64,000 nt of DNA. Source: Chitiniphilus shinanonensis DSM 23277. Lineage in GTDB: Bacteria; Pseudomonadota; Gammaproteobacteria; Burkholderiales; Chitinibacteraceae. Position numbers and translations under genes: made by a program. The stretch lies in contig NZ_KB895347.1 in assembly GCF_000374805.1 (NCBI RefSeq), positions 1 through 64,000 of the forward strand. Reading direction: 5' to 3'. Positions 18,317 through 27,050 of this stretch are shown here, one piece after another (the stretch's first letter is position 1; every line of letters starts with the position of its first letter). The notes under the pieces were generated by a model. That model saw only the letters and a program-made list of their open reading frames with translations. It did no database searches and was not told the DNA's origin.

Positions 18317-18997
18317 TTAAGGCACCAGAGCAAAGGCGGCATTTTCAAGTGTATCAAGAGCATGATGTAAAACAACCTTACCCGCCCATTGCTGTGTTAC
18401 TAGAAACCTGCCTGGAGTAACGCCCTTTCTTTGATTTGTGGTAAGGGAGAATGGGGGGGCGGATATGAGCTTGATGAAGCTGTCCCAAGCCTTGTCGCTC
18501 TTGTGGGCAACAGAATTTCGCAGGCGCTTGAACATTGCCAACTCATTCACGACAGTAGATAGAAGGGCGGTGCTTTGTAGCGGAGCACCTGGTGGCAACG
18601 GGGGGGGGGGCGAGAACCGATGACCAGGTGCGAGAAAAGCATTCGCTCTCTGAGCAATACGGTTGAAATCAGACCAGTCGTAGAAACTATTAGGGTGGTC
18701 TATATGCGAAAGCATCGATTCGGCCAGCCGAAGAGGAGCATTTTTTGTGCGGAAGCTCTTCACGTCCTTTTTAAGCAAACTGCCCGTTTGGGTTGCCAAA
18801 TCCGTAATCAGCAGAACTTGGCAAAGCTCTTCCCAATGAGTAACTGCGCTGAGGAATAACCCTTCGGCTATTTTATGGACATCAGGGGCAGACAGAGGCT
18901 TCGTTGGCCCAGAGTTAGCAATGACTTTTGATGCCGCTGAGCGGATATGAGCTATGGATTTTACAAATTCATCGCGATGGTCAATTGCGGATTTCAT
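18317..18997 (-). CDS. HEPN-like putative ribonuclease with a homopolymeric tract
   Basis: 226-residue, largely helical protein. Near residue 160 it has RLRNSVAH, which gives the Rx4H motif (Arg160, His165) with the RN start typical of HEPN ribonucleases such as RiboL-PSP types. HEPN proteins cut RNA, often as abortive-infection effectors or toxins. An 11-base C run (coding strand) encodes the Pro-rich SPPPPLPP segment at about residues 129-136; loss or gain of one base would shift the frame. It sits between the unknown 472-residue gene (87 bases upstream) and the protease (5 bases downstream). SD is weak. The HEPN call rests on the motif and helical pattern only. Confidence 0.6.
   Translation of the reverse strand: MKSAIDHRDEFVKSIAHIRSAASKVIANSGPTKPLSAPDVHKIAEGLFLSAVTHWEELCQVLLITDLATQTGSLLKKDVKSFRTKNAPLRLAESMLSHIDHPNSFYDWSDFNRIAQRANAFLAPGHRFSPPPPLPPGAPLQSTALLSTVVNELAMFKRLRNSVAHKSDKAWDSFIKLISAPPFSLTTNQRKGVTPGRFLVTQQWAGKVVLHHALDTLENAAFALVP
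18600..18610 (-). repeat. Homopolymeric C11 tract inside the HEPN gene
   Basis: Eleven consecutive G on the plus strand (C on the coding strand) inside the HEPN reading frame. Tracts of this length are prone to slipped-strand changes. The present length keeps the frame open. Confidence 0.95.
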
Positions 18998-19084
18998 CGA
19001 AGGAAGCCTAAGTTTGTTTTAGGTGGACAAATTTGACGCACAACATCAGTTAGGCAGCGAAACATACCGGTGTGTACCAAGCTT

Positions 19085-20503
19085 TTAGGTCGATGCCTTC
19101 TTTCGTCTCGGTTTTGTTGGGCCACTGCGTGTGGTGTCGCTGCTATCGAAGGCCAAACTCTGTTGCTTAGGTGTGCTATCTCCTTCCAATAGGTGGCGAG
19201 CTCGGTTTGCAAGCACCACAAATTGAGACAGAGCAGCTTGCAAGTCCATTTCACGAACACGGTCGTTTGAACGCCCAGCTTCTAACTCTGGGGAAGAACC
19301 GGCGACTAAGCGAAATTGACATGCTGCACCGGGAATGACTTCGATTGAGATGACCCGGGGTAATAGCTTCGGGAGCGAATTGAAGGTAACTGTCCCGTCG
19401 AACATCTTAGCCATCCATGAATATTCAATCCAACACAGGTCAAAACCAGTAGATTCCGACCAATCGAAGCGCGGCCGCACCTGTCGCTCAATACCCTTGG
19501 CTGCCTTGGACCAGTTTGCGTCCCAAGTGGATGGGCCCGCTAGTCCGGCGATTAGTCCGTACCAAGCAAGCGAGGCGGGGAATCGCTTGCTAACGCGATG
19601 CAGCAGGAATTCATGCGATGTACTCCGCCCGACTAAAAATGCGGCGGCCGCAAGCAATACGGAAGGTAATCCGCTGTCGGCACCATGGGCTTCTGCATTT
19701 GTTAGTTCAGTCGAAAGGCGTTGAAACGCAAGAACTCGCTCCTCAATAGAATCGCTTGATAACCCTGGAATGTTCCGTAGCTTCAACGGAGTCGGGGAAT
19801 GGGGTACGCTAAAGGAGTCGTGCATAAACCTCGACGCAGCGTCGAGAACCAAGTTAGCGGTTTCTTCGGCTGAGACTGATTTTCCAAATTGCCCGCTCGC
19901 CATTGCCCATATAGGCATCAAATCGCTTACGGTGACCGGGCGTCGCACGAAGCGTCTGTCCGCTTCGACTTGTCGTAGCCTGTCAGCACAAGTCTTGGTT
20001 GCCTCGTCCCGCCCATATGTAAATACAGCCCGCGCAATTGCCATTGAGAAACACGCGCCGGCACGCGATAACGGAAGGGAAGCTAGTTCGACGTCGGCTT
20101 CTCCCTGAGCCAAGGCCTCACCCAAAATGACCGAGGACCAAACGTCTTCGCGCGCATCGTACAAGAAGCCTTGCATCCTGCCTTGTATCCTGCTGAAACT
20201 CATCCAGTCTTGACTAGACACTACCCGAGTATATTGGCTCAGTGGTGCCGTCTCTGGAGCGTATGTTCTAAGCCAGGAAAGCGTTTCGATAGCTGATTCA
20301 CTCTCTAGCACTAATAGCGCTGGGGGGTTGTATTCATCTCTCAATCTTGAATCAGAATATCCAACAGCGACAACAGAGCCTTTCAACTCGTAAGGCTCAA
20401 GAAAATATTTAGCCGGGCTGTCTAAAGGGTTGTATCTGCCCATAAGCGCCTCTGGAAGAATATCCCGTGGGAATATTTGCCAGCGAATATTGTTTTCATT
20501 CAT
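19085..20503 (-). CDS. Unknown 472-residue protein of the kinase-helicase operon
   Basis: I do not recognise a family. The N-terminal part (to about residue 110) looks like a mixed alpha/beta domain. The remainder is helical, with repeated Ala/Leu-rich segments, and ends in a basic tail (TKPRRKKAST). There is no signal peptide, no membrane segment and no obvious catalytic motif. The ATG at 20503 overlaps the stop of the helicase gene (ATGA), so the two are translationally coupled and probably form a complex or work in one pathway. A helical body of this kind would suit a scaffold, sensor or kinase substrate, but that is a guess. Confidence 0.75.
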   Translation of the reverse strand: MNENNIRWQIFPRDILPEALMGRYNPLDSPAKYFLEPYELKGSVVAVGYSDSRLRDEYNPPALLVLESESAIETLSWLRTYAPETAPLSQYTRVVSSQDWMSFSRIQGRMQGFLYDAREDVWSSVILGEALAQGEADVELASLPLSRAGACFSMAIARAVFTYGRDEATKTCADRLRQVEADRRFVRRPVTVSDLMPIWAMASGQFGKSVSAEETANLVLDAASRFMHDSFSVPHSPTPLKLRNIPGLSSDSIEERVLAFQRLSTELTNAEAHGADSGLPSVLLAAAAFLVGRSTSHEFLLHRVSKRFPASLAWYGLIAGLAGPSTWDANWSKAAKGIERQVRPRFDWSESTGFDLCWIEYSWMAKMFDGTVTFNSLPKLLPRVISIEVIPGAACQFRLVAGSSPELEAGRSNDRVREMDLQAALSQFVVLANRARHLLEGDSTPKQQSLAFDSSDTTRSGPTKPRRKKAST

Positions 20504-21663
20504 TGCGCATCACCTGGCAGTAAATCTTCAAGGTCAAAATGCTTCGGCTCGGAGAATGCATTTTCTAGTGGTTTATTTGTATTACCAGAACGAAATGCGT
20601 TCAGTGCGGTTTTTGCTCGTGTTATGGCTGTGTAACTAAGTCGTCGACGATTAAAGGGAAAGTCGGCAAGTTCTTCGACAGCATACATATGAACCGCCCG
20701 GAACTCCGTGCCTTTGGCACCATGAATCGTTAAGATGTGAATTGGTTTATCACCCATAAAAGTCGAATCAGCGTCCACTCCGTGAACGGCTACCTTTTCT
20801 GCTAGGTCTGTCGCATTGAATCGTTCGCGCAATTCAATTCGAGTATTTGTTTTCCCGCAAAAAATCCCGATAGTATCACCTGCAAAAGCATCAAGCTGAA
20901 TACGAATCATCTCAAGCATTTTCTCAAATTGTTCGTTCCTATCCGCTAGGATATGCATTTTTGCGCTAGATTCGCCTTGTTCTTTTGGGTTGTAGTTTGA
21001 TGTTGCTTCAAGACTGTTAGTACCTTCTTCGGGCGGCATCAATCTGTCAGCGACACGAGCAATGCGCTGACCAATTCGGAAATGACGCTTTAGAACATGT
21101 TGCTGCAAACCTAATTTTTCAGCGACCAAAAGACCATCCCGACGGTATATCCCTTGTCGGCTATCACCACATATGCAAATGTTGTCGCTTAGAGTAAGGA
21201 GTGCCTCAAGTTCCTCAGAAGTTAAGTCTTGAGCTTCGTCTACAAATATCGCACTATAAAGTTTTGGAGCAGGGAGTTGTAGATTGGCTTCCTTTACCAA
21301 TTCCAGCACTTCAGTGCGCGCTTGGTCGTCAAAATCATTATCCTTGTCCAATGCTGGTCGACCTAAATGCTGGAAAATATGGTCTAATGCCCAAGAGTGA
21401 TAGGTTTTTACTTGAGTAGGTGATATTAGACCGGCGGCACTGATTCCTGTGCGAATGAAATCGGCGAGTGCACGAGTATAGGTAATGATAAGAACATTTT
21501 TCTCACCTGTACCTGCTAGAAACTCGGCACGAAGCAACAAGAGATTTGTCTTGCCCGAGCCAGGCGGTCCAATCAGAGAGTACTTTCCGTGCGGGGGAAG
21601 CTTGATGAATGTTTTTTGGTCTTCATCTAACTCTTTTACTGACCTAAACCAACCTTTTTTCAT
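20500..21663 (-). CDS. Small superfamily 1 (UvrD-like) helicase/ATPase
   Basis: 387-residue SF1 protein. Walker A is GPPGSGKT (residues 32-39), followed by motif Ia LIITYTRALADF, Walker B/motif II VDEAQD (141-146), motif III CICGDSRQGIYR, motif V HGAKGTEF (314-321) and motif VI YTAITRAK (344-351). It is about half the size of UvrD or Rep, lacking room for the large 1B and 2B insertions, so it may act as a nucleic-acid-sensing ATPase more than a processive helicase. The start at 21663 has AAAGGAC five bases upstream and lies 17 bases after the kinase stop. SF1 ATPases partner effectors in defence systems such as Gabija. Confidence 0.9.
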   Translation of the reverse strand: MKKGWFRSVKELDEDQKTFIKLPPHGKYSLIGPPGSGKTNLLLLRAEFLAGTGEKNVLIITYTRALADFIRTGISAAGLISPTQVKTYHSWALDHIFQHLGRPALDKDNDFDDQARTEVLELVKEANLQLPAPKLYSAIFVDEAQDLTSEELEALLTLSDNICICGDSRQGIYRRDGLLVAEKLGLQQHVLKRHFRIGQRIARVADRLMPPEEGTNSLEATSNYNPKEQGESSAKMHILADRNEQFEKMLEMIRIQLDAFAGDTIGIFCGKTNTRIELRERFNATDLAEKVAVHGVDADSTFMGDKPIHILTIHGAKGTEFRAVHMYAVEELADFPFNRRRLSYTAITRAKTALNAFRSGNTNKPLENAFSEPKHFDLEDLLPGDAQ

Positions 21664-21680
21664 TTTTTGTCCTTTGGGGT

Positions 21681-23099
21681 TTAAGCAATCAAGTCGATGT
21701 CGTGAAGCATGCCCGCATCCTCAGCGCTCTCAAGTCGGTCAAGCGCGGACGCAACCGTTTGTGCGACGGCACCAGCAGTCACTGCGGCCCACTCCGCTTC
21801 ATTTTCCCCGATGGATACTACGGCAACTGCATGCGTACCATCATGGGGCCTGTCCGAAGCTTGCCCGGTAAGAATGAGCTTCGCCCGAAGCGATACGCTC
21901 ACGGTCCTATCATATAGCTGCTGCTGCCAGTCGAAATGTAGCTTACAATCAACTGTCCATTCGGCATTTACGGCCAGCAGTATCTGGGCTGCCTGAACCT
22001 CTCCTGGCGCAGATGGGCGAAGTGTGAGGGGCATATCTGTCCTGCATACCTGTAAGAGTTCGGTTCGAACCATTTCACAAAAGCGCCGAAAAAATTCGCT
22101 TCTGTCGAATTCAAGCCGGGACTCGCTGGCTGCACTCATTTGACCGCCGACATTTACCTTTCCCTTTGCAAGTCTGGCTCGCAAAGTCGAAAGGGGGTCC
22201 TTAGCATCTCCCAAGTTAAAGTCCTCCCAACCCACCAACTGGAGCCGGAGTTCTAAATCCTTTACAAGACAACGGGCAGCGAGCGACTTAAGGTTTGCCA
22301 AGCGGGATGGAGTACCGTCGGTAAATACGGGAACTTTTGTGAGAACAGCTCGCGCAACAAGCCATCTATTTTCCAAGCCCATTTCATATTGGAATATAGG
22401 CTGTTTTGCTATGAGGTCATGCAAGACCGCGCCAAGCTGATAGAAGTTCAAGCCCTTCCAGAGTTTCGGCGAAGGGGCATCGAGCCGAAATAAGTATTCC
22501 GGTGAACTGTATTGCGCAGTAGCAAGAAACGGCCGGCTACTTCCATGGTCAGTTATAGCCCCATCCGGTGCGTCGCTCTGCTCTACCTCTCGCACAACAC
22601 CAAGGTCGAGCAACTTGAGCCTCGTGAAATCCGCAGAAACGTGTATGTTTTCAGGCTTAATGTCGCGGTGAACTATCCCGAGCGAGTCCAGAAACTTAAC
22701 CGCATCGACAAGCTGGGTGAACAAAGGAACAACCGCTTCATCAGGTACTGCGCTGAGCACCTCAGTGAGCGGCGGCCAGTCCAGATACTCCATTTCGACA
22801 AAGGCGGTACCCTCGGCCTCTACAACTTCGAACGTCTGGACTAGCGAGGGGCAGGAGTGCCCTATCAGCTTGCGTTGCAAATCTAAACGTTTTTGCTCGG
22901 CGGCTCCTGTAGGGCCGTCAAAGAACTTCGGATTGAAGCCTTTAAGCACGCGCGCCCCTCCGGGCGCAGGAACCAAAAACACTGCTGCGGAACCGCCTGA
23001 TGTCAAGTATTTCGCTGGCCCGAATCCCGACTTGCCTTTGAGGTGCCGGTCAAGCCGTTCGGCTACGTCGGCGACAATTTTCTCATCGAGTGCTGGCAT
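21681..23099 (-). CDS. Hanks-type Ser/Thr protein kinase, first gene of the candidate defence operon
   Basis: 472-residue protein. Kinase features: a short glycine loop TSGGSAAVF (about 33-41), catalytic Lys53 in RVLKGFN, catalytic loop HRDIKPEN (144-151, Asp146), a DLG in place of DFG (165-167) and the activation-loop SSPEY (198-202). All residues needed for activity are present. The C-terminal third (about 310-472) is unrelated to kinases and ends in an Ala/Glu-rich helical segment. No membrane helix is seen, so it is a cytoplasmic kinase. The start at 23099 is preceded by GGGGGAA. It heads a five-gene, same-strand operon reaching to 17505 and probably phosphorylates one of the partners. 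Confidence 0.9.
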   Translation of the reverse strand: MPALDEKIVADVAERLDRHLKGKSGFGPAKYLTSGGSAAVFLVPAPGGARVLKGFNPKFFDGPTGAAEQKRLDLQRKLIGHSCPSLVQTFEVVEAEGTAFVEMEYLDWPPLTEVLSAVPDEAVVPLFTQLVDAVKFLDSLGIVHRDIKPENIHVSADFTRLKLLDLGVVREVEQSDAPDGAITDHGSSRPFLATAQYSSPEYLFRLDAPSPKLWKGLNFYQLGAVLHDLIAKQPIFQYEMGLENRWLVARAVLTKVPVFTDGTPSRLANLKSLAARCLVKDLELRLQLVGWEDFNLGDAKDPLSTLRARLAKGKVNVGGQMSAASESRLEFDRSEFFRRFCEMVRTELLQVCRTDMPLTLRPSAPGEVQAAQILLAVNAEWTVDCKLHFDWQQQLYDRTVSVSLRAKLILTGQASDRPHDGTHAVAVVSIGENEAEWAAVTAGAVAQTVASALDRLESAEDAGMLHDIDLIA

Positions 23100-23405
23100 A
23101 AAATTTCCCCCATGAAGTCGTCAGCTTCTTCTATCGCCATGCCGGCCCCAAAGGTTAACCGCCCTGGGTTGCGTGGAGGCCATTTGGTCTAAGTCAGGCC
23201 GGCTCAGCCGCCTGACTGGCGAGTTGTCGTTGGTAGTGTGCCTCAGCCTTCGCCGACGGGATAGCCTTGTGGGTACCACCCAAAAAACTCACGCTCAGAG
23301 CAATGATTCCATCCGGACGCACTGGCCGCTGAATTTTTAGCAGCTTAGGCAGGTTTCGGCCCCATTTCTTTCCGTATCTTCGTCCAGAATCGCCCTCCCG
23401 CCGGC

Positions 23406-23531
23406 TCATGGCGCACCTTGAGGGGGACCGAATGCCATGATGCCTGCCTCCTTCAACCAGTACAGGCGCTTCAGGTTGTAGGTCGAGACCTTCAATTGCA
23501 AATGAAAGGCCGCTCTCCCGACTACACCCAT
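23406..23531 (-). pseudogene. Possible remnant of a DDE transposase C-terminus
   Basis: A short frame of 41 codons on the minus strand reads LQLKVSTYNLKRL and ends shortly after. The TYNLKR string is typical of the C-terminal end of IS4/IS5-class transposases. No upstream transposase sequence or inverted repeats are visible, so this would be a fragment. It lies upstream of the kinase operon. Low confidence. Confidence 0.35.
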
Positions 23532-23599
23532 CCCTGCCGCAAGATTCTCGGCTCAACGTGCCGTCAAGTCTGTCAAGCCCCGCGTGTTCAATCAGAAAG

Positions 23600-24040
23600 G
23601 CTCTAATTCTGAATTGCCCATTTGAGGAGGTCTTATGGGCTAACGGGCTCTTACTGAAATTTGAGTGAAATATCGATGAATGGTTGAGTGCTCGTTTTTT
23701 CTGACAAACGGCATCTTAATTTTATTTTTAGCCGGAGAATGAGTTAAGTATATATTATACCGCGTTTCATTTGTTTTGATTTTAATGGCGTGCGAATTTT
23801 CCGATTTCCATGTTATATATATCAAGTGGAAACGGTGTTCGTGCAAGTATTAGTTAAGTCAAGGCGATGGAAAATCAAAATTTTCCTAGTGAACTGATAT
23901 AGCATCAAATAATGTATTCGAAAAAATGAATATTCTTGACGTTTTTGTCTCCATTCGTAAAATCGATTTATGATTATTGTCGCTCGGGGCTTGGCGACAT
24001 GGGGAGTTTCTCCCGGTCGCCAGGTCCTTGACGTGGAGGC
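23600..24040. other. AT-rich gene-free region between the kinase operon and the recombinase module
   Basis: Markedly AT-rich compared with all other intergenic DNA in the window and without a supported gene. It probably contains the promoter for the small gene at 24045 and the recombinase. Confidence 0.5.
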
Positions 24041-24044
24041 TGCC

Positions 24045-24320
24045 ATGAAAATTTCTGAAAATCAGAAGTTGCCATTTATAGACTCGCTGGAACGGGAGGT
24101 TGGTGACCACACGTTGGCATCTCTTGTTAAGCCTCATCATGCTTTGAGTGATGTGAGTAGTGAGCAGGAAGCAGGGCGTCGAGCCGAAAAATTTGATGTG
24201 CGATTGTTCCTCGACAGTGCCCTTTCTGTTAGGTGCGAGTGCTATTTAAATGGGAATGCTTGGCTTCCACTGGAAATCAATCCGGGCCTTTGTTTTATTG
24301 TTCGGAGCACGCTTGAATAA
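24045..24320 (+). CDS. Small hypothetical protein upstream of the recombinase
   Basis: 91 residues beginning MKISENQKLPFID, not recognised. The ATG at 24045 is preceded by GGAGGCTGCC, a strong SD repeated identically before the recombinase start at 24358. The protein is acidic to neutral, with no signal peptide or membrane helix. The shared leader and 37-base gap suggest co-transcription with the recombinase; it could be a recombination-directionality or regulatory factor, but nothing in the sequence proves it. Confidence 0.5.
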   Translation: MKISENQKLPFIDSLEREVGDHTLASLVKPHHALSDVSSEQEAGRRAEKFDVRLFLDSALSVRCECYLNGNAWLPLEINPGLCFIVRSTLE

Positions 24321-24357
24321 ATCGTGGCTGGAATGAACAAAAATAGCGGAGGCTGCC

Positions 24358-26014
24358 ATGTGTAGTTCTAAAATTGTCGGCATCCAGAGATTGGTGGTCT
24401 TATACGCCCGTGTCTCGACTGAAAGGCAAGCTGTCAAAGACCTTTCGATTTCTGACCGGCTGAATCGAATGCGTGCATATTGCGAGATGCATGATTTGGC
24501 AATCACCAACGAATTTGTTGATGAAGGGCGTAGCACGACGGATGACAACCGACCTGAGTTTCAAAAAATGATGCAGGCCGTGGTTGGAGGAGATGAAAGA
24601 ATACATGGAATCGTTGTCCACTCTTTTTCTAGGGATTTTAGAAACGTCACGGATTTGGCGTTATATCTTCGTATGCTTCGTGAAGTAGGTGCCCGGCTTA
24701 TTTCTGTCACTCAGGAGGTTGACGATAGTCCAATTGGGAAGTTTGTTACTCTTTTTTATGGCTTGGTTGATGAGATGAATTCAGCTGAAAATTCCAAGCA
24801 TGTAAAAAGGGCTCTCGCAGAAAATGCTCGCCGAGGATTTTTTAACGGAAGCAAACCTCCTTATGGGTACAAGGCTGTGGTAACTAAAGTTATAGGACGA
24901 ACTGGCTATCGAAAGATGTTGGAAATCGACGGCGAGGAGGCGGCAATTGTTCGTGAAATCTATGACCTCTATGAAGGTCTGCAAACCGGCAGGCCAATGG
25001 GAATTAAAAAGATAGTCGAATTCCTTAATGCCAAATGTCTTCGCAGAGGACAGTTGTGGAGTGTTCCAAAAGTTTACCGAATTCTCAGTGACTCGGTTTA
25101 CACCGGTTCGTATAACTTTGGAGCCAGATGAAAGTTGAAGATAATGGGCTCTGCAGTTGAGGATGATGAGGAGTTGCCATGAATAATGACAACGATGATA
25201 CGTTTGTAACTATCGTGGTGCCGGTCATTATTGAAGTGGAAAGATTTCAACGTGTCGCACTTAGACGGACCGCGCGTGCGCCACGCAATACTCCCCCTCT
25301 GCACGTAACTCCAAAAACACTGCTAACTGGACTTTGCCATTGTGGCTACTGTAAATCCGCAATGTGTATTACCACCGGGAAAAGTGGGCGCTATCGATAT
25401 TTGAAATGCAATAAACGAATTAGCGTATCGGGCTCAAGTTGCCCTAGCCGCAATGTGCCATATGAACGGTTTGAGAAAGCGATTCTCATGGCGATTACAG
25501 AGCGCGTTCTAACGGACAAGAGGATTCGGGCGATACTCGCAGATTGCCGAAACCATGCTGACAAACTCTCGGCCCAACAGGAGACGGAGCGGCATCAGGT
25601 TGCCGAGGCAAAATCACAAGTTGAACGAAAGCTCAACAGCCTCTACAAGCTTGTCGAAGACGAGAAGGTGAAAATCGATAGCAGTCTTGGGGTGCGCATC
25701 CAGGCTGGCAGGACGAACTGAAAGAGTTAACGGTAAGGCTGAATAGCATCAAAACACCTATTTCGCTTCCTGCCAAAATCTTGGATGAAATTGACGTAGG
25801 GGCGTTCCGGTTTGCCGCGATGGCTCTACTGGAAGCGCTAGGCAGCGAGGAAGCGAAGATGTTTATGTACTTGGTGGTCGACGAGATTCGCATCTACGCC
25901 GGAGAGGTCACCGTCTCTGGGACAAACCTGGGTATCTTGGATGCTGCTCTGTCACATACGAAGGCAACCGTATCCACGGTGCCTTCATTTATGAGTAATT
26001 GGCGGAGGCGGTGA
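24358..26014 (+). pseudogene. Large serine recombinase, frameshifted in at least two places
   Basis: The first 257 codons give an intact resolvase domain: YARVSTERQ with the nucleophilic Ser, VVHSFSRDFRN, then the recombinase domain start KHVKRALAENARRGFFNG and YRILSDSVYTGSYNF. A stop at 25129 ends this frame. The following zinc-ribbon region (LLTGLCHCGYCKSAM with CxxC, then YRYLKCNKR and SSCPSRNV) is in another frame from about 25179. A second shift near 25700 moves the coiled-coil/C-terminal part (WQDELKELTVRL onward) into a third frame that ends at 26014. Domain order matches phage/ICE-type large serine integrases. The 3' end overlaps the 3' end of tRNA-Ser by 15 bases, as if the element had inserted there. 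Inactive as sequenced, unless the breaks are sequencing errors. Confidence 0.88.
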
Positions 26015-26087
26015 GATTCGAACTCACGAACGGTTGCCCGTTGCCGGTTTTCAAGACCGGTGCAATCGACCACTCTGCCACACCTCC
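26000..26087 (-). tRNA. tRNA-Ser (anticodon UGA)
   Basis: 88 bases including an encoded CCA. The acceptor stem GGAGGTG pairs with CGCCTCC (one G-T), followed by discriminator G. The anticodon loop CTTGAAA gives UGA (tca at 26051-26053 on the plus strand), with a long variable arm as in class II tRNAs and a TTCGAAT T-loop. It marks the right edge of the low-GC island. Confidence 0.95.
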
Positions 26088-26246
26088 GCGGCAGCGCTGC
26101 CGGGGCGGCGCCGAGTGACCGCCCGGGCGGGCGGAGCCGGCATTGTAGCGAAGCGCTTGCCGCGGGTCACGCCCGGGCTGGGCGGCGGGTGGGCGGGGTG
26201 GTGGTCGCCGGGCGGATGACCGGTCGGTCGGGCGGGCATCTGGTGT

Positions 26247-26261
26247 TGAGAATCCTTATCA
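26247..26261 (+). promoter_or_regulatory. Putative Fur box upstream of tonB
   Basis: TGAGAATCCTTATCA matches 12 of 14 defined positions of the TGATAATnATTATCA consensus. It ends 14 bases before the tonB start codon, a position that would block initiation of transcription or translation. Confidence 0.75.
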
Positions 26262-26275
26262 TTTAAACTGGCGCG

Positions 26276-26953
26276 ATGTCGAATTCACGTTATGCCATCG
26301 TCGGTGCCGTGTGCGCCGCCCACCTGGTGTTGATCTACGCCACGCTGCGGGCCTCCGGCCTGATGGCGCGGCCCGAGCCGATCAGCGCGCCGGTGCTGAC
26401 CTATGTCGAGTTGCCGGCCGCGCAGCCGGAACCGGCGCCGCAACCCAAGCCCGAGCCACCCAGGCCGCAGCCGCCGAAGCCCCAGCCGGTCAAGCCGGCG
26501 CCAGCGCCCAAGCCGGTGCAACGCAAGGTCGAATCCAGGCCGGTGCTCACCGAGCCTTCGGAGACGGCGATCACCGAACGGGCCGAACCGGCGCCCGCTC
26601 CGGCACCGGCACCGGCGCCAGCCCCCGCACCGGCTCCCGCGCCCGCCCCGGCGCCGGCACCCGGTCCGGCCACCGATCCGATCTTCGACGCGGCCTATCT
26701 CAACAACCCCAAGCCCAGTTATCCGCGCCAGTCGCAGATGCTGCGCGAGGAGGGCACGGTGCTGGTGAAGGTGCGGGTGAGCGAGGGTGGCCTGCCGCTG
26801 TCGGTCACGCTGGCGCAATCCAGCGGCTTCACCCGGCTGGACAACGCCGCGCTCGATTCAGTGAAGCGCTGGCGCTTCAAGCCGGCGATGCGCGGCAAGG
26901 AGCCGGTGGAGGCCAGCGTCAACGTGCCGGTGCGTTTCGAGTTGCCGCGTTGA
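26276..26953 (+). CDS. tonB: TonB-family energy transducer
   Basis: 225 residues. An N-terminal signal anchor (about 5-26, AIVGAVCAAHLVLIYATL) is followed by a long Pro-rich periplasmic spacer (about 45-135) made of PKP/PEP units and an uninterrupted run of about twelve Ala-Pro dipeptides. The C-terminal TonB domain follows: NPKPSYPRQSQMLREEGTV, VRVSEGGLPLSV, then ALDSVKRWRFKPA. It transmits proton-motive force from ExbBD to outer-membrane receptors. exbB and exbD are not in the window. A Fur box directly upstream and a terminator directly downstream suggest a single-gene, iron-regulated unit. Confidence 0.92.
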   Translation: MSNSRYAIVGAVCAAHLVLIYATLRASGLMARPEPISAPVLTYVELPAAQPEPAPQPKPEPPRPQPPKPQPVKPAPAPKPVQRKVESRPVLTEPSETAITERAEPAPAPAPAPAPAPAPAPAPAPAPAPGPATDPIFDAAYLNNPKPSYPRQSQMLREEGTVLVKVRVSEGGLPLSVTLAQSSGFTRLDNAALDSVKRWRFKPAMRGKEPVEASVNVPVRFELPR

Positions 26954-26971
26954 TCGCAGGGTCGTACCGCC

Positions 26972-26995
26972 AAGCCCCCGTCCATGGGGGCTTTT
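26972..26995 (+). terminator. Intrinsic terminator after tonB
   Basis: Stem AAGCCCCC/GGGGGCTT with loop GTCCAT, followed by a short T run. Confidence 0.75.
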
Positions 26996-27050
26996 GCTTG
27001 TGCGGCCGGAACGTGTTGCTGCCGAGGATTTGCCTGCCGGCATGGAACTC

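Noticed and set aside
23194-23556. A 120-codon minus-strand frame upstream of the kinase
   Set aside because: Not recognisable as a protein. A different frame of the same strand gives the transposase-like peptide, so this frame is probably noise.
24358-25131. The 257-codon resolvase frame considered as an intact small serine recombinase
   Set aside because: The zinc-ribbon and coiled-coil parts of a large serine recombinase follow in other frames, so it is the front of a broken larger gene.
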